Shown here piece by piece: positions 7,407-13,358 of a stretch of DNA of 24,875 nt (its first letter is position 1; each line of letters begins with the position of its first letter). A program made the position numbers and the translations under genes. Source of the DNA: Flavobacteriaceae bacterium UBA3478 (GTDB taxonomy: Bacteria > Bacteroidota > Bacteroidia > Flavobacteriales > Flavobacteriaceae); the NCBI GenBank assembly GCA_002381155.1, contig DFQX01000062.1, positions 1-24,875 on the forward strand, in the 5' to 3' direction. Under the pieces are notes generated by a model. That model searched no databases. It was not told the origin of the DNA and saw only the letters and a program-made list of their open reading frames with translations.

Positions 7407-8558
7407 CTTAGGAACTATTTTAAATACTCCCTTACTCTCTACGCTTAAATAAATATTGCCGTCAGGTGCTTGGATAACTTCACGTACTCTTCCAATATCA
7501 GAGAACCAGCGCTCACGCTTCATAATCTTATTGCCATCAAGAACTAATCGCTCTAGGTATTGAAACTTCAAAGAGCCTGCGAACAGGGAACCTTCTAATT
7601 CGGGGTAATTAGATTCATGAACATAAGCCATTCCTGAGGGTGCAATAGAAGGTAGCCAAAAGTAAAGGGGCTGTTCCATACCTTCCTTCTCGGTGATGTC
7701 CGTAAAGCTAGAGCCGTCATAGTTGATTCCATAGCTGATGATCGGCCATCCGAAATTTTTTCCCTTCTCAGATTGGTTAATTTCATCTCCTCCTTGAGGA
7801 CCATGTTCATGAACCCAAATGGCATCTAAATCAGGGTGATAAATCATCCCTTGCGGATTTCTATGCCCATAACTCCAAATTGCCGAACGTGCGCCGTCTA
7901 CCTCAACAAATGGATTATCCTCTGGAATCCTTCCATCCTTATGAATGCGATAAATCTTACCACCATCTCGGTAAATACTTTGCGGATTTTCATCGCGATT
8001 TCCGCGATCCCCAATCGAGAAATAGAGATATCCTTCATCATCAAATACTACTCTTGAACCAAAATGAAACCCTTTATCAGAGTCTTCTTGTCCTCGATAT
8101 AGGACATTTAAATTTTCTAGTTGATCTCCTTTTAATTGAGCTCTGGCTACCGTCGTCGTTCCTTTTCCAGCTTCAGGTCCCTCACTAGAATAGGTCATAT
8201 AAATCCAAGGTTCTTCTGCATAATTCGGATCTAAAGTTAAATCTAAGAACCCTCCTTGGCCTTGCTGCCAAATTTCTGGTATACCCTGAATCTCTTTGTG
8301 ATTGTTATCCTGGTCAATCAGTAATAACTTTCCATTTTTCTCGGAGACTAGATACTTTCCATCAATAAGCTCTAGACCCCATGGTATATCTAATCCATCG
8401 ACTACTAGCTCTAACTCATAATTTTCTCCACCTGCACTTATTTCACTAATGGTTTGTTTTCCGGCTGTATTGGAATCGCTCACAGCATCATTACATGCTA
8501 CAATACCAAGAGTTAGGACGCCTAAAAGCGCAAAGGAAAGAATCGATGTGATTTTCAT
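7401..8558 (-). CDS. PQQ-dependent aldose/sorbosone dehydrogenase-like lipoprotein
   Basis: Predicted envelope beta-propeller enzyme oxidising sugars with PQQ (YliI/Asd or GSDH family). The 385-residue product opens with a lipoprotein signal ending LGIVAC (Cys22). The propeller follows: LDIPWGLELIDGKYLVSEK, GQGGFLDLTLDP, GDRGNRDENPQ, YGHRNPQGMIYHP (active-site His region), HEHGPQGGDEIN, GKNFGWP, and a C-terminal REVIQAPDGNIYLS. These are the family signatures in order, and length fits (~370-400 with signal). It is monocistronic, divergent from tRNA-Pro and convergent with murQ. A possible -10 element (TATTTTTA, minus strand, 8579-8586) lies 20 bp upstream. The substrate cannot be told from sequence, and PQQ must come from elsewhere, as no pqq genes are here. 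Confidence 0.9.
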   Translation of the reverse strand: MKITSILSFALLGVLTLGIVACNDAVSDSNTAGKQTISEISAGGENYELELVVDGLDIPWGLELIDGKYLVSEKNGKLLLIDQDNNHKEIQGIPEIWQQGQGGFLDLTLDPNYAEEPWIYMTYSSEGPEAGKGTTTVARAQLKGDQLENLNVLYRGQEDSDKGFHFGSRVVFDDEGYLYFSIGDRGNRDENPQSIYRDGGKIYRIHKDGRIPEDNPFVEVDGARSAIWSYGHRNPQGMIYHPDLDAIWVHEHGPQGGDEINQSEKGKNFGWPIISYGINYDGSSFTDITEKEGMEQPLYFWLPSIAPSGMAYVHESNYPELEGSLFAGSLKFQYLERLVLDGNKIMKRERWFSDIGRVREVIQAPDGNIYLSVESKGVFKIVPKA

Positions 8559-8600
8559 AGTAATTCTAATTAATGGCTTAAAAATACATCTAAATTATCT

Positions 8601-8608
8601 TATTTTTG
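8601..8608 (+). promoter_or_regulatory. -10 element for tRNA-Pro
   Basis: TATTTTTG matches TAnnTTTG exactly and lies 11 bp upstream of the tRNA 5' end, a suitable distance for a promoter with a short 5' leader. Confidence 0.55.
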
Positions 8609-8619
8609 CCCCTCTCATT

Positions 8620-8693
8620 CGGGATGTGGCGCAGTCTGGTAGCGTACACGCATGGGGTGCGTGTGGTCGCTGGTTCGAATCCAGTCATCCCGA
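8620..8693 (+). tRNA. tRNA-Pro (anticodon GGG)
   Basis: A full cloverleaf can be drawn. The acceptor is CGGGATG (8620-8626) pairing with CATCCCG (8686-8692), then discriminator A8693. D stem: GCGC/GCGT. Anticodon stem CACGC/GCGTG has loop ATGGGGT, placing anticodon GGG at 8654-8656. The variable loop has 5 nt; T stem GCTGG/CCAGT has loop TTCGAAT. CCA is not encoded (the next bases are CAACAA). It decodes proline CCC/CCU. Confidence 0.97.
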
Positions 8694-8705
8694 CAACAAA
8701 CATTA
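8692..8705 (+). repeat. 14-bp tRNA 3'-flank motif (inverted copies downstream)
   Basis: GACAACAAACATTA covers the last two tRNA bases and the first 12 bases of the trailer. Its exact reverse complement lies at 8807-8820, and a 12-bp version at 8923-8934. Both downstream copies are at one end of the 54-bp direct repeats. Confidence 0.8.
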
Positions 8706-8711
8706 TTCTTT

Positions 8712-8730
8712 CTAAAATCGAAGATTTTAG
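8712..8730. other. Small AT-rich hairpin after tRNA-Pro
   Basis: CTAAAATC-GAA-GATTTTAG forms a perfect 8-bp stem with a 3-base loop between the tRNA and the main terminator. It could help tRNA 3' processing or pausing; no function is established. Confidence 0.6.
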
Positions 8731-8736
8731 CGCATT

Positions 8737-8776
8737 AAAAAAAGACCGCTAGAGTTATCTCTAAAGCGGTCTTTTT
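8737..8776. terminator. Strong bidirectional rho-independent terminator
   Basis: A run of seven A is followed by GACCGCT (8744-8750), AGAG-TTAT-CTCT inner stem and loop, an AA bulge, AGCGGTC (8765-8771) and five T. The A-run and T-run flank the stem symmetrically, so it can stop both the tRNA transcript (plus) and readthrough from the DUF2911 gene (minus). Confidence 0.9.
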
Positions 8777-8785
8777 AATAGATAA

Positions 8786-8798
8786 GCACCAATGGTGC
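8786..8798. other. Short hairpin GCACC-AAT-GGTGC
   Basis: Perfect 5-bp stem with a 3-base loop lying between the terminator and the first copy of the 54-bp repeat. There is no T-run, and its role is unknown. Confidence 0.5.
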
Positions 8799-8808
8799 AG
8801 AAAGAGTA

Positions 8809-8862
8809 ATGTTTGTTGTCAAACTCCCCAAGGATCTTTTACCGCTAGGTAAAAGAATCCAG
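8809..8862. repeat. 54-bp intergenic repeat, copy 1
   Basis: The first 50 bp (8809-8858) are identical to 8923-8972, and the next four have one mismatch. Weaker similarity may run about six bases further. The unit folds as two hairpins. GTTTG-TTGT-CAAAC is at 8811-8824. The second pairs GGAT.CTTTTACC with GGTAAAAGaATCC around loop GCTA (8832-8860, one bulged base). Neither hairpin is followed by a clear T-run on the plus strand. Function unknown. Confidence 0.85.
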
Positions 8863-8922
8863 CGAGCTTGCTCTTTAGCGGTTTTCTTTTATTTGCAGTA
8901 ACATGGTTAACAGAAGTTGTTT
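8863..8922. other. 60-bp spacer between the two repeat copies
   Basis: No gene is seen. It holds GAGC-TT-GCTC (8864-8873) and TAGCGGT (8876-8882), the reverse complement of the ACCGCTA in the repeat hairpin loop, followed by a pyrimidine-rich stretch and a GTTAAC palindrome. Confidence 0.5.
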
Positions 8923-8976
8923 ATGTTTGTTGTCAAACTCCCCAAGGATCTTTTACCGCTAGGTAAAAGAATTCAG
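8923..8976. repeat. 54-bp intergenic repeat, copy 2
   Basis: Second copy, offset by exactly 114 bp from copy 1, ending 4 bp from the DUF2911 stop codon. The large hairpin keeps the perfect 8-bp CTTTTACC/GGTAAAAG stem; the outer GGAT/ATTC pairs are weakened by one base change. Read on the minus strand it sits where a terminator or mRNA 3' structure for the DUF2911 gene would be. Confidence 0.85.
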
Positions 8977-8980
8977 AGCG

Positions 8981-9517
8981 CTAAAGGGTGCTTATAGGTA
9001 ATCTAACCTCTTTGCTACCCCAACCAATAACTAGATGGTATCCGCCGCTTACATTGTCAAATCGTATGGATAAAACTTCGATCTCTGCTTCTGATTTCTT
9101 GACCTCAGCAGTGAAACGACCGAAATCTTTGGATAGATCATAGCTGTAGGCTCCCCAGGTGTGGAGTTTCTTGTTTAGGATTACTTTCCAATCGCTTTCG
9201 CCAGGAATAGTGTATAAACTATAAGTTCCCGCAGGAATCTTTATTCCCTGAATTTTCATGTCTTTGTAAAAAATGATCTCTGTGGTCTCATTGGCACCTG
9301 TGCGCCAAACGCTTCCTTTAGGAGCAAGGCTTTCAAGAGTTCGCCCTTTAAGTTGTGGACGAGAGTAAAGTACGCGTAAATCGGGATCAGACATTCGGTC
9401 TGGGCGCGCATAGCTCATGTCTAATGGGCTTTTGTCAAGGTTTGCGAAGCCACTTTTTTGAGCATTTGCCATTGAAAAACTTAGGACTAAGGCAAGAAGA
9501 AGGTATCTCATAATCAT
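8981..9517 (-). CDS. DUF2911 domain-containing exported protein
   Basis: Function unknown. The 178-residue product has a signal peptide (MRYLLLALVLSFSMANAQ). The DUF2911 pattern follows: SPLDMSYARPDRM, VLYSRPQLKGR, PKGSVWRTGANETTEI, GIKIPAGTYSLYTIP and WKVILNKKLHTWGAY. It is expected in the periplasm or outer envelope. There are two near-equivalent starts, ATG 9515-9517 and ATG 9509-9511; the second gives a more regular signal peptide. It lies 28 bp downstream of the rhodanese gene on the same strand and may share its transcript. The 3' end runs straight into repeat copy 2. Confidence 0.88.
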   Translation of the reverse strand: MIMRYLLLALVLSFSMANAQKSGFANLDKSPLDMSYARPDRMSDPDLRVLYSRPQLKGRTLESLAPKGSVWRTGANETTEIIFYKDMKIQGIKIPAGTYSLYTIPGESDWKVILNKKLHTWGAYSYDLSKDFGRFTAEVKKSEAEIEVLSIRFDNVSGGYHLVIGWGSKEVRLPISTL

Positions 9518-9545
9518 AGTTTTAGATAATGAATATACAATCTAA

Positions 9546-9962
9546 CTAGTAACTATTCTTGTCTTTTTCAACTTTTAAAGCAACTCGGAGGGAGTCAGGA
9601 AGTCCGGCGTAACCGCCTCGAAGATCGTAAATCTCTTGAAACCCTCTCTTTTTTAAATACTTAGCTGCATTCATGCTTCGATTGCCAGATCGGCAATAAA
9701 GATAAACCGGTTGTAAAGTGTCTTTATTTTCAAAATAAGACTGAAATTCTGTCGGTCTGAGAAAGTCTACTTTTTTGGCCCCTTTTAGATGCCCCTGATT
9801 ATACTCTGTAATGGTTCGAACATCGATTACCTGAACCGTTGAATCTTTGATGGCCTCGATAAATTTTTCAGGAGTCAAACGTTTGATAATGGAATCATTA
9901 GTTTGTGCTTTCGCGCAAAAGATACCGAGCAGCGCACAAGTAATAGTGAAGAATAATTTCAT
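9546..9962 (-). CDS. Exported rhodanese-like domain protein
   Basis: Single-domain rhodanese of 138 residues with a signal peptide (MKLFFTITCALLGIFCAKAQ), so envelope-located. The domain reads VQVIDVRTITEYNQGHLKGAKKVDF (CH2A-like), the active-site loop YLYCRSGNRS with catalytic Cys90, and the C-terminal LRGGYAGL. An intact CRSGNR loop suggests sulfur transfer or thiol chemistry on small sulfur donors; the substrate is unknown. It is divergent from trxB, and a near-consensus -10 (TTACTTTG, minus strand, 9980-9987) lies 17 bp upstream. Confidence 0.9.
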   Translation of the reverse strand: MKLFFTITCALLGIFCAKAQTNDSIIKRLTPEKFIEAIKDSTVQVIDVRTITEYNQGHLKGAKKVDFLRPTEFQSYFENKDTLQPVYLYCRSGNRSMNAAKYLKKRGFQEIYDLRGGYAGLPDSLRVALKVEKDKNSY

Positions 9963-10018
9963 TAGTCATTGATTTTTGACAAAGTAATCTCAATTTAATA
10001 TAAATCTATGTGATTTAG

Positions 10019-10043
10019 GTTACTTATATCAATGGTGAGTAAC
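10019..10043. promoter_or_regulatory. Dyad upstream of trxB (possible operator or attenuator)
   Basis: GTTACTTA and TGAGTAAC form an 8-bp imperfect inverted repeat (one G-T pair) with a 9-base centre, followed by TTTT. TAACTTTT (10040-10047) also resembles a -10 element, so the dyad would overlap the promoter. GGTGAGTAA occurs twice (10034-10042 and 10058-10066). Its role is inferred from position only. Confidence 0.3.
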
Positions 10044-10106
10044 TTTTAATAAGTTGAGGTGAGTAAGGCGATGTTAATGGCTAATTTAGCTCAAAATAAC
10101 GAGATT

Positions 10107-11054
10107 ATGAGCACAGAAATAGAACGTATACATACCCTTATAGTAGGATCAGGACCAGCAGGTTACACGGCTGCGATTTACGCCGCAAGAGCAGATATGA
10201 AACCGGTTATTTACACTGGAATGGAGCCTGGTGGGCAATTAACCACCACAACTGAGGTGGACAATTTTCCTGGGTATCCGGAGGGTATTGATGGTCCAAC
10301 CATGATGGTACAGCTTCAACAGCAGGCTGAGCGATTTGGTACTGACGTTCGAATCGGTATGGTCACTGAAATAGTGCTAAGTAAAGAAGTTAGTGGTTGG
10401 CATAAGGCCACTATAGATGGATCAAAAATAGTTGAAACACAAGCCGTAATTATTGCGACCGGTGCGTCTGCAAAATATTTAGGTTTACCTAGTGAGCAGA
10501 AACTACGCGGCGGAGGGGTTTCGGCATGTGCAGTTTGTGATGGGTTCTTTTACAAGGGCCAAGAAGTAGCCATTGTTGGGGGTGGAGATACGGCAGCAGA
10601 AGAGGCTTCCTATCTCTCTAAAATTTGCTCTAAAGTGACTATGCTGGTTAGAAAAGAACAGATGCGTGCTTCAAAGGCCATGCAGCACCGAGTTGAGAGT
10701 ATTCCCAACATCGAAGTACTCTACAATACAGAAGTAGATGAAGTTTTAGGAGATTCAGTGGTTGAAGGACTGCGGATGAAAAACAATAAGACGGGAGCGA
10801 TTTCTGAGATAGAGATCACAGGTTTATTTATTGCTATCGGGCACAAGCCTAATACTGACATCTTCAAAGGTCAACTCGAAATGGATGAGGTCGGTTATAT
10901 TAAAACCGTTGGCAAGTCAACAAAAACAAATATTCCTGGAGTTTTTGCTTGTGGTGATGCACAAGATAAAGAATATCGTCAGGCAATTACAGCAGCTGGT
11001 ACAGGATGTATGGCGGCTTTGGATGCTGAGCGCTATTTAGCAGAATTAGAATAA
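10107..11054 (+). CDS. trxB: Thioredoxin-disulfide reductase
   Basis: Cytoplasmic FAD enzyme reducing thioredoxin with NADPH. From ATG 10107 the product is 315 residues. It has the FAD-binding loop LIVGSGPAGYTAAIYAARA, EPGGQLTTTTEVDNFPGYP, the redox-active SACAVCDG (Cys141 and Cys144), the NADPH-binding loop VVGGGDTAAEEA-like segment (AIVGGGDTAAEEA) and the C-terminal FACGDAQD. These are typical in order and length. The frame extends upstream to GTG 10059 and ATG 10071; I prefer ATG 10107 because it begins just before the conserved domain. DUF4442 follows with a one-base overlap (TAATG), so the two are coupled. oxyR nearby fits redox control. Confidence 0.95.
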   Translation: MSTEIERIHTLIVGSGPAGYTAAIYAARADMKPVIYTGMEPGGQLTTTTEVDNFPGYPEGIDGPTMMVQLQQQAERFGTDVRIGMVTEIVLSKEVSGWHKATIDGSKIVETQAVIIATGASAKYLGLPSEQKLRGGGVSACAVCDGFFYKGQEVAIVGGGDTAAEEASYLSKICSKVTMLVRKEQMRASKAMQHRVESIPNIEVLYNTEVDEVLGDSVVEGLRMKNNKTGAISEIEITGLFIAIGHKPNTDIFKGQLEMDEVGYIKTVGKSTKTNIPGVFACGDAQDKEYRQAITAAGTGCMAALDAERYLAELE

Positions 11055-11503
11055 TGACTATCCGTAACTTCAACCGTTTTTTATTCTTAAAGTTACCCAG
11101 CGCCTTCCTGTGTGGAGTTCGTTTGAGGTCTTTAAATAAGGAACGTGCTGTAGTTACGGTTACTCTTAATTTTCTGAATAAAAATCCCTTCAAAAGCATG
11201 TTTTGGGCAGTTCAGGGGATGGCCGCAGAATTGGCCACTGGTGCCATTATATTGTCTGAAGTAAGAAGTAGCACCGTTCCTATCAGCATGTTAGTTATTC
11301 GTAATGAAGCTGAGTTTCTTAAAAAGGCAAAGGGGAAAATCACCTTTACTTGCACTGATGTACCACTTGTGAAAAACCAGTTCGCTACATATTTACAAAG
11401 TGAAACGGGTACGCGTTTTTGGATGCAAAGCGAGGGAGTCGATGAGCAGGGTGAGGTCGTGTCTCGTTTTCGATTTGAATGGTCAGTCAAGGCTAAAGAT
11501 TAA
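11054..11503 (+). CDS. DUF4442 hotdog-fold protein
   Basis: The 149-residue product resembles DUF4442, a hotdog-fold family related to acyl-CoA thioesterases (PaaI/YiiD-like). Visible segments: an N-terminal helix, VTVTLNFLNKNPFKSMFW, AVQGMAAELATGAIIL (the central hotdog helix), and FRFEWSVKAK at the end. A thioesterase activity is inferred from fold only, since no catalytic residue can be named with confidence. The start ATG shares one base with the trxB stop, so it is translated with trxB. No signal peptide. Confidence 0.82.
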   Translation: MTIRNFNRFLFLKLPSAFLCGVRLRSLNKERAVVTVTLNFLNKNPFKSMFWAVQGMAAELATGAIILSEVRSSTVPISMLVIRNEAEFLKKAKGKITFTCTDVPLVKNQFATYLQSETGTRFWMQSEGVDEQGEVVSRFRFEWSVKAKD

Positions 11504-11551
11504 GTTTCAAGTTTTAACGATTTTTTGAGATTTTGTTCGGTTAGTGTTTTC

Positions 11552-11559
11552 TATTTTAG
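11552..11559 (+). promoter_or_regulatory. Putative -10 element for the 70-aa gene
   Basis: TATTTTAG (7/8 to TAnnTTTG), the same variant as seen upstream of parA, 22 bp before ATG 11582. TTTG at 11532-11535 is a possible -33 element with a 16-bp gap. Confidence 0.4.
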
Positions 11560-11581
11560 AGTACCTAACAAAAACAAAACA

Positions 11582-11794
11582 ATGGCAAAACTTGGATTTA
11601 AATATGCGCAATCTGTCCTTCAAAAGGTAAGTTTTAACAAAGAGTTATTTTTTAAGGAGGTTCGTAAAGCGATACACTACTTACTTCCTAAAGATCTGGT
11701 GAAACTTCAAAATTGGTTGCAGATCTATACTAGTGACAAGCCAGAGTTACAACCTGCTATCTCCTACATTAACGGAAGCGCTCTTTTTGCTTAG
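11582..11794 (+). CDS. Small conserved-looking protein of unknown function (70 aa)
   Basis: From ATG 11582 the product is 70 residues, basic and without signal peptide or membrane segment: MAKLGFKYAQSVLQKVSF near the start, then ELFFKEVRKAIHYLLP and DLVKLQNWLQIY, predicted as helices. I recall similar ~70-residue proteins in other Flavobacteriales, but no function. The frame extends upstream to 11525, but that extra sequence looks like promoter (TATTTTAG at 11552-11559) rather than protein. Its last 26 bp overlap the 3' end of the convergent oxyR gene. It follows the trxB-DUF4442 pair by 78 bp. Confidence 0.75.
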   Translation: MAKLGFKYAQSVLQKVSFNKELFFKEVRKAIHYLLPKDLVKLQNWLQIYTSDKPELQPAISYINGSALFA

Positions 11795-12719
11795 GTGATA
11801 TTATTTGAACATCGTGAAAGCTGATAGCACCTCTAATGACCCCACCGATTACTTCGCGAAGTGCTTCAGTGATTTGAATTTTCAGTTCGCTCTTTGAGTA
11901 AATCAAACTGATTTCTCTTGCGGGTTCGGGCTTTTCAAAATGTTTCAGTCCTTTCTTTTGATTTTCTTTTAAACCAAGAGTGTGCAGATAGGGTAGAAGG
12001 GTCATTCCCATTCGTTCGTCAGATAGTTGCACTAAGGTTTCAAAGCTTCCACTTTCGATGGTAAACTTCTTATCCCTGTTGTTGAGATTCATGTCACAGA
12101 GATTTAGGATGTTGTCTCTGAAGCAGTGTCCGTCTTGTAGTAATAAAACCTCCTCAAGGTCTAAATCTTCTGCTTTTAATTCGGTTTTATCGTTTAATCG
12201 ATGACCTTCTGGTAAATAGCCTACAAATGGTTCGTAATACAATGGTCGTTCAATAAGGTCTGAAGTTTCCAGCGGAGTAGCAGCAATTGCTGCATCAAGT
12301 TTTCCTTCTCGAAGTCCGGTCAGAATTTCATCGGTAGTGAGTTCCCTAATAATAAGGTTGACCTTAGGGTAGCGTTTTACAAATGTCGATAAGAACATCG
12401 GTAATAGAGTAGGCATCACTGTAGAGATAATTCCTAATCGATAAGGCCCTCCGATAAAGCTCTTTTCGATAGATACAATGTCTTGCATTCTCTCAGCCTC
12501 AATGACCACTTTACGTGCTTGCTCTACGATTTTGGTTCCAACCTCAGTTAGTTTTATGGGTTTGGTTCCTCGATCGAATATCTTGACATTTAATTCTTCT
12601 TCTAGCTTTGAAATCTGCATACTCAAGGTAGGTTGAGTGACAAAGGATTTTTCAGCGGCTATAGTGAAGTTTTGATGTTCAGCTACTGCAATTAAATATT
12701 GAAGTTGTGTAATGGTCAT
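11769..12719 (-). CDS. oxyR: LysR-type peroxide sensor OxyR
   Basis: Transcriptional regulator sensing hydrogen peroxide. The 316-residue product has the N-terminal LysR helix-turn-helix (MTITQLQYLIAVAEHQNFT, then AAEKSFVTQPTLSMQISKLE) and a C-terminal two-lobed sensor domain. The peroxide-sensing motif QDGHCFRDNILNLC places Cys at 199 and 208, the same numbers as the disulfide pair of Escherichia coli OxyR, so the redox switch appears intact. This identifies it among LysR proteins. The start ATG shares one base with the paiB stop (TAATG), suggesting coupled translation. Its 3' end overlaps the convergent 70-aa gene. Confidence 0.93.
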   Translation of the reverse strand: MTITQLQYLIAVAEHQNFTIAAEKSFVTQPTLSMQISKLEEELNVKIFDRGTKPIKLTEVGTKIVEQARKVVIEAERMQDIVSIEKSFIGGPYRLGIISTVMPTLLPMFLSTFVKRYPKVNLIIRELTTDEILTGLREGKLDAAIAATPLETSDLIERPLYYEPFVGYLPEGHRLNDKTELKAEDLDLEEVLLLQDGHCFRDNILNLCDMNLNNRDKKFTIESGSFETLVQLSDERMGMTLLPYLHTLGLKENQKKGLKHFEKPEPAREISLIYSKSELKIQITEALREVIGGVIRGAISFHDVQIISPKQKERFR

Positions 12720-13318
12720 TATAGGTTCTTATTCATTAGTTCGGCCACTCTTTGTGCCTCCGGACATCGGTTTTCGAGTTGTTTAATGATCGATTTCTGG
12801 TCTTCTTTTCGATTCTGTGATAGCTTTTCGATAGCTTTTACACTCTTTATTTCTAAAGAGAAACCAACTACCCCTTTTGATTGTAATAAGGTCTTAGGAC
12901 TATAGGTATCATAGGTAAGACCCTTCGGTTCTTCTTGTTCGTAATAGTTAACTAATCTTTTTAGATCGTCATCGGTTTCGTTACAATCTCTTAGCCTACG
13001 AGTACCTTTTACTTGAATTGCGGTATAATTATAAGTAGGTACCTCCTCTGAAGCATACCAAGACGATGAGATATAAGCCGATGGACCGTTAATCACAAAG
13101 AGAGCATCATTCTTAGAATCTTCTAAAATCCATTTGGCTGCGAGCTCATTGGCTTTAGCCAAGTGACCATAGGCCCATTTTCGATCTTTATTAAAATGCA
13201 AGGGTATATGGGCGGCATATAATGCTCCATCTACATATTCGATTAGTGTGCCAAAGCAGACTTCTTCGATCAGTCGATCTGCCGGTTTACTCGGTTCAAA
13301 ATGTTTTGGAACGTACAT
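12719..13318 (-). CDS. PaiB-family FMN-binding protein
   Basis: The 199-residue product matches the FMN-binding negative transcriptional regulator (PaiB) family, a split-barrel flavin-binding fold. It starts MYVPKHFEPSKPADRLIEE and contains HIPLHFNKDRKWAYGHLAKANE, VINGPSAYISSSWY and VPTYNYTAIQVKG, the family's flavin-barrel segments. PaiB of Bacillus affects sporulation and protease genes, but most family members are untested and may be flavin oxidoreductases or haem-related. It starts 40 bp after the BNR gene's stop, behind a hairpin, and is coupled to oxyR. Confidence 0.88.
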   Translation of the reverse strand: MYVPKHFEPSKPADRLIEEVCFGTLIEYVDGALYAAHIPLHFNKDRKWAYGHLAKANELAAKWILEDSKNDALFVINGPSAYISSSWYASEEVPTYNYTAIQVKGTRRLRDCNETDDDLKRLVNYYEQEEPKGLTYDTYSPKTLLQSKGVVGFSLEIKSVKAIEKLSQNRKEDQKSIIKQLENRCPEAQRVAELMNKNL

Positions 13319-13331
13319 ATCCTTATAAAGT

Positions 13332-13354
13332 TAATGCCCCATTACGGGGCATTA
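13332..13354. terminator. Hairpin between BNR gene and paiB
   Basis: TAATGCCCC-ATTAC-GGGGCATTA is a perfect 9-bp stem with a 5-base loop, 4 bp after the BNR gene's stop codon on the minus strand. It lacks a long T-run (AACTTTAT follows on the minus strand), so it may terminate only partly or stabilise the mRNA end. The bases TAACTTTA just after it resemble a -10 element for paiB. Confidence 0.65.
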
Positions 13355-13358
13355 TTAA

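Noticed and set aside
8449..8715. 88-codon open frame on the plus strand running through tRNA-Pro
   Set aside because: It covers the tRNA and the antisense start of the sugar dehydrogenase gene, and its product has no recognisable domain, so it is a chance frame.
8620..8976. Integrase attachment site (att) at the tRNA-Pro gene
   Set aside because: Only two bases of the tRNA are in the repeated motif, copies are inverted rather than direct, and no integrase or island genes lie nearby.
8809..8976. CRISPR array
   Set aside because: There are only two repeat copies of 54 bp with one spacer of 60 bp, unlike CRISPR dimensions, and no cas genes are present.
10987..11490. Two minus-strand frames antisense to the DUF4442 gene
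   Set aside because: The plus-strand frame is coupled to trxB and has a hotdog-fold pattern; the antisense frames show no recognisable domain.
11525..11581. N-terminal extension of the 70-aa protein
   Set aside because: The region has a -10-like element and AT-rich leader character; the ATG at 11582 gives a protein of the size I recall for this family.
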